From: Acinetobacter sp. HR7
GTDB taxonomy: Bacteria; Pseudomonadota; Gammaproteobacteria; Pseudomonadales; Moraxellaceae
Length of the DNA: 64,000 nt
Direction of reading: 5' to 3'
NCBI RefSeq assembly: GCF_000773685.1
Contig: NZ_JPQO01000167.1
Location: 49,100 to 113,099 of the forward strand
The notes below the pieces were generated by a model, which had not been told where the DNA came from, did not search any database, and saw nothing but the letters and a program-made list of their open reading frames with translations. Shown one piece after another: positions 58,794 through 64,000 of this stretch. A program made the position numbers and the translations under genes. Each line of letters begins with the position of its first letter. Position 1 is the first letter of the stretch.

Positions 58794-59243
58794 ATGCTAG
58801 ATAAAAATAAATCGCTGGGGATGGGCATAATAGCGATATTTTTTGGTGCTTTGATATTCATCTTTTATTCAAATAACGCAGACAATGGCGGAATAGTAAA
58901 TCCACAAGTAGAAAATCCTCTTTTAGAAACTCAGCAGAGATCTGAATCTGAGGTCATGGTTACAGGCGTGGAAGAAGATATAAAAACTTCAGAATTAGAA
59001 CCTGAATTGATCCAGCAACGAGATGCGCTTTATTTAAAAATTTCAGATATCACGACTCAACTCAGCCAAGGACAGAAGCCTGATTTGCGTATAGTGAGTC
59101 AACTTGCAGACGAGCAGTACAAACTGGTTAAAGCTCAGGCTGTAACGACAGATGAAGCAATTGCTACATTGCAATTTTTAAGACAGGTATTACCGGAAAT
59201 GGATATGGAGTTAGCGCGAGAAATTAAGCGAATTGAAAACTAA
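58794..59243 (+). CDS. small membrane-anchored protein with helical domain, unknown function
   Basis: The 149 residues have one N-terminal membrane helix (about 9-26, MGIIAIFFGALIFIFY), a disordered acidic linker (about 30-70) and a helical C-terminal region (about 75-149: RDALYLKISDITTQLSQG, ADEQYKLVKAQAVTTDEAIATLQFLRQVLPEMD in pieces) resembling a lipase-chaperone-like or coiled-coil helix bundle. I recognise no family. It lies after the propeller gene in the same direction and converges on the 6S RNA gene. Confidence 0.6.
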   Translation: MLDKNKSLGMGIIAIFFGALIFIFYSNNADNGGIVNPQVENPLLETQQRSESEVMVTGVEEDIKTSELEPELIQQRDALYLKISDITTQLSQGQKPDLRIVSQLADEQYKLVKAQAVTTDEAIATLQFLRQVLPEMDMELAREIKRIEN

Positions 59244-59312
59244 ATTGGATAAAGAAAGGGGGAATTATTAAAAACAATATTAATAACAAGTGATTTTTAT
59301 TTGAAAAATAAA

Positions 59313-59497
59313 GACACTCCGGAGATGCCGCTGCATGTCATTACCCTTGAACCCTAAAGTTCAAGGTGGACGCGACGCATACTTGCTGGGTTTCCCACTC
59401 GAGGTGGGCATACGCTCTAAATATGCAGAACGCAATCCTAAGATTTAAATATCGGCTCAGGGGAATCTGACCCGCTGGCGAACATCCCAGAGTTAGA
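59313..59497 (-). ncRNA. ssrS: 6S RNA
   Basis: The minus strand reads like 6S RNA from gammaproteobacteria: GGGATGTTCGCCAGCGGG near the 5' end, CCCCTGAGCCGATATTTAAA, a large central bulge region, CCACCTTGAACTTTAGGG, GGTTCAAGGGTAATGACATG, and GGCATCTCCGGAGTG at the 3' end. The first and last segments pair as the terminal stem. Ends are estimated from the stem and a TATACT promoter at 59501-59506. It lies just downstream of zapA, the conserved place for this gene. 6S RNA binds sigma70 holoenzyme as an open-promoter mimic in stationary phase. Confidence 0.93.
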
Positions 59498-59500
59498 CTT

Positions 59501-59528
59501 AGTATAACTGATAATGCTTAGGAGACAA
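59501..59528 (-). promoter_or_regulatory. 6S RNA promoter
   Basis: Minus-strand TTGTCT (59523-59528), a 16-base spacer and TATACT (59501-59506), about seven bases ahead of the estimated 6S RNA 5' end. Confidence 0.65.
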
Positions 59529-59593
59529 CTGAATGCTGTGTTGGAACTGTAAACTTGACCGTTGATCGGATGAAGTTTAAACAAAAATTCTGT

Positions 59594-59881
59594 TTATTCA
59601 GCGAGTTCCTCAACCTCTTCTAAAATAGTTTGTAACAAACGTTCACAGTGTGCGTACTGCTGCAAAGACTTGTTCATGGTCAGCACTTCCTGCATCAGCT
59701 CCAGCGCCACCATAATCACCAGTTTAATTGGTTCCATACGTGGTGCTTTACGACGAAATTCATCGTATTTCTCATTCAATAATTCTGCAGCACGTTCCAG
59801 TTCTTCACGCTGATCTGCGGTAGATGCCAGACGGAAACTGTGGCCCAGCACTCTTAAATCAATAGTGATCTGTTCACTCAT
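59594..59881 (-). CDS. zapA: cell division protein ZapA
   Basis: Small FtsZ-ring stabiliser. The 95 residues have the ZapA N-terminal fold (ITIDLRVLGHSFRLA) and a C-terminal coiled coil (EKYDEFRRKAPRMEPIKLVIMVALELMQEV in pieces, then a long helix). It overlaps the upstream coiled-coil gene by four bases (ATGA, 59878-59881) and is followed by the 6S RNA gene. Confidence 0.93.
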   Translation of the reverse strand: MSEQITIDLRVLGHSFRLASTADQREELERAAELLNEKYDEFRRKAPRMEPIKLVIMVALELMQEVLTMNKSLQQYAHCERLLQTILEEVEELAE

Positions 59882-60435
59882 GTTGATGCTTCCTCAGTCG
59901 ATTCGGTTGGATGGGCCAATTGTTGAATTTCCTGTGCATGATGATCTTGTGCGGTACCCAGAATCGCCAGACGCTGAATAATCGCTTCAACCTTGGCTTT
60001 GGCATGCTCATTTTTCTGGGTTAAACGATCCGTTTCCTGATGCAGGCGCTGGATTTCCTGATGCGACTGATGTTGTTCTTGTAGCAGTTTTTCTTTCAGT
60101 GCACGAAGTTCGTTACGTTCAGCCAGAATTTCCTGAAAGCGGTTTTTCAGGTCAGTACAGCTTTTTTCCAGACGGCTATAGCGGTCAGCAAGTGCAGTGG
60201 CATCATTATTCAGCTGTTGATATTGCGCGCGGGATTCAGCCAGCTGTTCGGTGAGGCTGTCATTTTCTTGTTGTTTTTGGCTAATAATGCTGTTTTTTTG
60301 ACTGATTTCGGCTTGATGTTGACTCACTGAGGAGTCTTGTTCTTCACGTAAGCTGGAATTTTCACTTTCCAGTTGTGCAAGTCGCGTTTTCAAAACGCCA
60401 ATATGCACTTGTAGACGCTGTAATTCTTCTAACAT
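59878..60435 (-). CDS. coiled-coil protein encoded with ZapA
   Basis: The ATG at 60435 is used because further upstream frames would overlap the divergent ygfB start. The 185 residues are almost entirely coiled coil (about 1-170: MLEELQRLQVHIGVLKTRLAQLESEN and long Gln/Glu/Arg heptads) with a short C-terminal tail. In function it may be a divisome or cytoskeletal partner of ZapA, as its gene is translationally coupled to zapA, but no named family is recognised. It is divergent from ygfB, 64 bases apart. Confidence 0.75.
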   Translation of the reverse strand: MLEELQRLQVHIGVLKTRLAQLESENSSLREEQDSSVSQHQAEISQKNSIISQKQQENDSLTEQLAESRAQYQQLNNDATALADRYSRLEKSCTDLKNRFQEILAERNELRALKEKLLQEQHQSHQEIQRLHQETDRLTQKNEHAKAKVEAIIQRLAILGTAQDHHAQEIQQLAHPTESTEEAST

Positions 60436-60499
60436 ATCGAGGTCGCACAGTATTGCAAACAAAGGTAATATATAAGCAGTATAGAGATTGGATAAACGA

Positions 60500-61138
60500 A
60501 TGCAAGACGATATTTCAGGTTGGTCAGATTGGCACCGTAATTTTTCATCAATTGAAGAAATTTCCAGCCCAAGCGAGTTACATGGCTTGCTTACTGGCAT
60601 CGTTTGTGTCACTCAGGCACCGACCAGTGAAGAGTGGGTACAGATTCTGGAAACTCTGGATATTCCTGAGCTTAATCCTGAAGCGTTGGATCTGTTGACT
60701 GGCGAGGCGGAAGACGTATTCCACTCATTGTCTGAAGATGAGCTGGATTACCTGCCATTGCTTCCAGATGATGAACATACACTGGCTGAACGAGTACAGG
60801 CATTGGCCGACTGGTGTGCCGGTGTTGTACTTGGTTTTGGTCTGGCTTCAGGTCATATCCGCAGTGATGAACGCGAACTGATTGAACATTTACAGGATGT
60901 GGCAGCAGTCGAATTTGAAGATTCAGATGATGATGCCGAAGGCGAAGAAAGCTATCAGGAACTGTATGAATTTGTGCGTCTGATTCCGGTAAGCCTATCT
61001 ATGGGCCGTAAAAAAGTAGAAGTGGATGAAACTCCATTACTACAACATTTTATTGGGCAGGAACAAACTGAGAAAAAAGAGTCAGATACCCAGCCGCAAT
61101 CTGTGGTGGAGATTTTCTCGCCTAAACGTCCAAGCTAA
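60500..61138 (+). CDS. ygfB: YgfB/YecA family (UPF0149) protein
   Basis: The 212 residues show the UPF0149 pattern: an N-terminal SPSELHGLLTGIVC, LDLLTGEAEDVFHSLSEDELDYLPLLPDDEH in pieces, LADWCAGVVLGFGLASGHI and an acidic helical C-terminus. YgfB proteins are poorly understood; one in Pseudomonas influences a peptidoglycan-related regulator. It precedes pepP as in many gammaproteobacteria. The ATG at 60500 fits the family start; an in-frame TTG at 60488 is less likely. Confidence 0.87.
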   Translation: MQDDISGWSDWHRNFSSIEEISSPSELHGLLTGIVCVTQAPTSEEWVQILETLDIPELNPEALDLLTGEAEDVFHSLSEDELDYLPLLPDDEHTLAERVQALADWCAGVVLGFGLASGHIRSDERELIEHLQDVAAVEFEDSDDDAEGEESYQELYEFVRLIPVSLSMGRKKVEVDETPLLQHFIGQEQTEKKESDTQPQSVVEIFSPKRPS

Positions 61139-61154
61139 ACTCTAATTTAGCTTC

Positions 61155-61194
61155 AATATTCCGGTAAGTAGGATTTAACTTTTGCCGGAATATT
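61155..61194 (+). terminator. hairpin after ygfB
   Basis: AATATTCCGG / CCGGAATATT arms with a 20-base loop, followed by an AT-rich stretch (ATTTTAT). It is a weak terminator or an attenuator before pepP. Confidence 0.45.
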
Positions 61195-61235
61195 ATTTTA
61201 TAGTGAACAACAGCATAGATAAGAAGTAAGGTCCA

Positions 61236-62570
61236 ATGAAGAAACTGACACAAGCAGAATTTCAGCAACGCCGTGACATCCTCGCAGGAGAAATGGGGCT
61301 ACGCAGTATCGCCATTATTGCCACGAGTCCAGTCGCGATTCGTAACCGTGATGCTGACTATAAATATCGTGCTGACAGCAGTTTCTTCTACCTGACCGGT
61401 TTTGCCGAGCCAGAAGCAGTGGCAGTCATTGAAACGTTTGATACCGAAGAAGAAGGCTACACCTACAGTCTGTTTTGCCGTGAGCGTAACCGTGAGATGG
61501 AAATCTGGAATGGTTACCGGGCTGGCATTGATGGTGCCATTGACGATTATGAAGCAGATGAAGCCTATGCGATTGATCTGCTGGATGAAGAAATTCTGGT
61601 TAAACTGCAGAACAAGGACAAACTGTTTTATCGCATCGGGCACAATGCCGAGTTTGATGCGCGTGTCGCGAAATGGATTGCCCAAGCCAATGGTGAAAGC
61701 CGTCGGGGGACTTCTGCACCTGCTCAAGTGATTCAGCTAGATCGTATTGTCGATGAAATGCGTTTACATAAAGATGCCAATGAAATCGAACTGATGCAGA
61801 TTGCTTCGGATATTTCTGCGGAAGCACATACACGTGCAATGCAAACTGTACGTCCGGGCATGATGGAATATGCGCTGGAAGCTGAGCTGAATTATGTCTT
61901 TGGCAAGAATGGCTGTGTACCATCCTATAACAGTATTGTTGGCGGCGGTGAAAATGCCTGCATTCTGCACTATGTCGAAAATGATAAAGAGCTGAAAGAT
62001 GGCGATCTGGTCCTGATTGATGCAGCTTGTGAATATCAGTTTTATGCCTCAGACATTACCCGTACTTTCCCAGTCAATGGTAAATTCAGTCCAGAACAGA
62101 AAGCTTTATATAATGTCGTGCTGGATGCGCAGCTTGCCGCAATCAATGCGGTTCAAATCGGTAATTCTTATAAAGAACCGCACAATGTTGCGGTACGTAT
62201 CTTGGTTCAGGGTTTGCTGGATCTAGGCATCATGCAGGGTGATATTGAGGAAATTATCGAAACCGAGAGTTTCCGCCAATTCTATATGCACGGTACCGGT
62301 CACTGGTTGGGCATGGATGTGCATGATGTCGGGACTTATAAAGCCAGTGGTGACTGGCGTGCTTATGAAGAAGGTATGGTCGTCACTGTAGAGCCAGGAC
62401 TGTATATCGCTCCGGATGATGAAACTGTTGATCCAAAATGGCGTGGTATCGGCATCCGGATTGAGGATGATGTCGTAGCGACCAAGAATGGTCCACTGGT
62501 ATTAACCGCAAAAGTGGTGAAAACCGTAGAAGATATTGAAGCGCTTATAGCTAAAGCCCGTGCTGCTTAA
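61236..62570 (+). CDS. pepP: Xaa-Pro aminopeptidase
   Basis: Dinuclear metallopeptidase removing N-terminal residues before proline. The 444 residues match the family length. The N-terminal creatinase-type domain (RNRDADYKYRADSSFFYLTGF) is followed by the pita-bread catalytic domain with the metal ligands in LIDAACEYQFYASDITRTFP, HGTGHWLGMDVHDVG and EEGMVVTVEPGLY, then RIEDDVV. It follows ygfB by 97 bases. Terminator at 62582-62611. Confidence 0.95.
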   Translation: MKKLTQAEFQQRRDILAGEMGLRSIAIIATSPVAIRNRDADYKYRADSSFFYLTGFAEPEAVAVIETFDTEEEGYTYSLFCRERNREMEIWNGYRAGIDGAIDDYEADEAYAIDLLDEEILVKLQNKDKLFYRIGHNAEFDARVAKWIAQANGESRRGTSAPAQVIQLDRIVDEMRLHKDANEIELMQIASDISAEAHTRAMQTVRPGMMEYALEAELNYVFGKNGCVPSYNSIVGGGENACILHYVENDKELKDGDLVLIDAACEYQFYASDITRTFPVNGKFSPEQKALYNVVLDAQLAAINAVQIGNSYKEPHNVAVRILVQGLLDLGIMQGDIEEIIETESFRQFYMHGTGHWLGMDVHDVGTYKASGDWRAYEEGMVVTVEPGLYIAPDDETVDPKWRGIGIRIEDDVVATKNGPLVLTAKVVKTVEDIEALIAKARAA

Positions 62571-62581
62571 AAGTGGATTGT

Positions 62582-62611
62582 AAAAAAGCCGGTCACGTGA
62601 CTGGCTTTTTT
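62582..62611 (+). terminator. terminator after pepP
   Basis: AAAAAAGCC-GGTCACGTGAC-GGCTTTTTT type stem with one mismatch and a T run. Confidence 0.88.
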
Positions 62612-62779
62612 GTTTAGGAAAATAGTGTGTAAAGGATCAAATTAAAAGTTCAGTTATTTTATTTCCCGATCAAGATCATTCGAAATATCTGGCATTTTTT
62701 CTATTCAACTCTTATATAATTTAGTGATTAAAATCTCCCAAGTAGTATTTGCCAATACTCATAAAGTTGAGTGTTATTT

Positions 62780-63724
62780 ATGCACACCATTAAGTTTCAC
62801 AATTTTGAAGAAGCAGGAAAATTAGTACTTCAATATTTGCATCACCACTTTGGTTTCGGGTTATGGATGATCACTCGTTTAGACAATGAGGATTGGATTA
62901 TCTTGCAGGCTGAAAATGAAAAATATGCGGTAAAGCCTGGTGATGTTTTCCGTTGGGCGGATTCTTTTTGCTATCACATGGTGCAGGGCGCCACGCCTAA
63001 AATTGCACCATGTTCTGAGCAAATTGAGCTGTATGCCAAGGCGAAAATCGCCAAGACCTTATCGATTAAATCGTATATTGGGGAACCTCTTTATCTAGAA
63101 GATGGTTCAATATTCGGAACTATTTGTGCAATTGATAATGAACCGCACTCTGAAGAAATCATCAAAGATGCAGCACTGGTTGAGTTGTTGGGTAGTTTAT
63201 TAAGCTCGATTCTGCAAAGTGAATTGCGGGAAAATAAACAGCGCCGTTTACGTGAGCGTTATGAGGTGGAAGCGCTTACCGACAGTCTCACTGGGTTATA
63301 TAACCGCCGGGCTTGGGATCAGTTATTGGAAGCTGAGGAAGGGCGCTGTCAGCGTTACGGTCTACCTGCTTCGATATTCAGTATCGATTTGAATGATTTA
63401 AAACAGGTCAATGATCAGTTTGGACATGATGCGGGAGATCAACTCATTCAGCGTACTGCAGATTTGCTGATAGAGCATATGCGGGTGAATGATGTGATCG
63501 CACGGATCGGCGGGGATGAATTCACGATTTTATGTCCTGAAACCAAAGCAGCAGATGCGGCAGTTTTATATCAACGTCTGACCGAGATGTTTTCTGCTGC
63601 GGATATTCATGTTGCGATAGGCTTTGCTGCCCGTCAATTAACCACTGATTTGCATGAGGTTTTAATTGAGGCGGATAAGAAGATGTATGCGCATAAGAAA
63701 CAGGCCAAATTGTTGAATGGTTAA
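62780..63724 (+). CDS. GAF-GGDEF diguanylate cyclase
   Basis: The 314 residues have an N-terminal GAF-type sensor (about 15-140, with YIGEPLYLEDGSIFGTICAIDNEP) and a GGDEF domain (about 165-310) with LTDSLTGLYNRRAWD and active-site GGDEF (244-248). The inhibitory RVND (235-238) sits five residues before it, so the cyclic di-GMP product-inhibition site is intact. A GTG frame start at 62771 is possible, but ATG at 62780 is used. Cyclic di-GMP is known to activate PgaC/PgaD-type PNAG synthesis; a link to the pga locus here is inference. Confidence 0.9.
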   Translation: MHTIKFHNFEEAGKLVLQYLHHHFGFGLWMITRLDNEDWIILQAENEKYAVKPGDVFRWADSFCYHMVQGATPKIAPCSEQIELYAKAKIAKTLSIKSYIGEPLYLEDGSIFGTICAIDNEPHSEEIIKDAALVELLGSLLSSILQSELRENKQRRLRERYEVEALTDSLTGLYNRRAWDQLLEAEEGRCQRYGLPASIFSIDLNDLKQVNDQFGHDAGDQLIQRTADLLIEHMRVNDVIARIGGDEFTILCPETKAADAAVLYQRLTEMFSAADIHVAIGFAARQLTTDLHEVLIEADKKMYAHKKQAKLLNG

Positions 63725-63963
63725 TTTTTATGTAAGAAATGATCTTTTAGAAAGGATTAAAGAGGATCATTATTAGCAATAAAAATATCCAGATTACTTA
63801 GAGCTCTAAGTAATCAAAGAAAACTAACGTAATTAAAATTTGTCATTTATAACATGACATTTATTCAACATAGATCTACACAGAAAAGGGATTTTTTAGC
63901 ATCAAGACTACATATTCGTTCCGCTAAAGCTCGCATAATCTTGGGTGAGAATTAATCAAAAAT

Positions 63964-64000
63964 GGCGAATTCAAACATGAGGTGCGACAGTTTCAAAAGC
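63964..64000. mobile_element. end of an ISAba125-like IS30-family element, running off the window
   Basis: From 63964 the sequence GGCGAATTCAAACATGAGG and the following bases match, from memory, the terminus of ISAba125 (the end carrying the outward -35 TTGAAT known from blaNDM contexts). On the minus strand the frame ends FETVAPHV-stop at 63971, which would be the transposase C-terminus. The rest of the element, and any target duplication, are outside the window. The boundary base is estimated. Confidence 0.6.

Overview
This window looks like a chromosomal segment of an Acinetobacter species. The supporting signs are low-to-moderate GC, AT-rich spacers, an mrdA-rsmD pair, a cysD-cysN pair whose CysN keeps a vestigial C-terminal tail, a GTP-dependent pckG, a pgaABCD locus, and an ISAba125-like IS30-type end at the right edge. 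The genus is inferred from gene content and protein character. No species is assigned.

Layout. 1-6380: TCA-cycle block sucA (5' truncated)-sucB-lpdA, a terminator, then sucC-sucD. 6418-13755: biofilm polysaccharide (PNAG) locus pgaABCD, driven from a promoter covered by a palindrome. A convergent gene follows that encodes a secreted stand-alone PgaB-type glycosidase domain, while the PgaB of the operon has lost the catalytic motif from its own copy of that domain. 13874-17406: flotillin plus NfeD/YqiJ-like pair and an unknown gene. 17711-20449: cysD-cysN. 20550-22307: a small secreted cysteine protein and an RnlA-RnlB type toxin-antitoxin pair (anti-phage). 22439-25252: PadR regulator with tandem palindromic operators and a DUF2798 membrane partner, a small membrane protein, a GNAT acetyltransferase and a quinone oxidoreductase. 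25701-28459: small basic protein, tRNA-Leu and tRNA-Cys, folD, a methyltransferase and a lipoprotein. 28593-32127: kgtP and pckG. About 1.1 kb without genes leads into groES-groEL at 33268-35265, with a sigma32-type promoter and a leader that can form alternative hairpins.

35344-41372: NlpE-like lipoprotein, LuxR-type regulator, two further lipoproteins, an SDR, a TauE-like permease and a tiny charged lipoprotein with a full-length Shine-Dalgarno match. 41467-48797: rsmD-mrdA (PBP2), a secreted protein, a DUF445 membrane protein, adk, a small membrane protein, and nth-rsxB. 49145-54045: gdhA, META/DUF4377 lipoprotein, DODA-type dioxygenase, rlmH and an M28-like peptidase with a changed metal ligand. 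54060-63724: lon, 5-formyl-THF cyclo-ligase, a YncE-like beta-propeller and a small anchored protein, 6S RNA, zapA and a coiled-coil partner, ygfB-pepP, and a GAF-GGDEF diguanylate cyclase. The last ~37 bases match the end of an IS30-family element.

How it fits together: 2-oxoglutarate metabolism is well represented (sucAB-lpdA, sucCD, kgtP uptake, gdhA, and pckG for gluconeogenesis). Protein quality control appears twice (groESL, lon). The zapA-6S RNA neighbourhood with the cyclo-ligase and ygfB-pepP is an old gammaproteobacterial arrangement, here interrupted by two genes. The most unusual items are the split PNAG hydrolase arrangement, the groESL leader, the RnlAB module, the vestigial APS-kinase tail on CysN and the tandem PadR operators.
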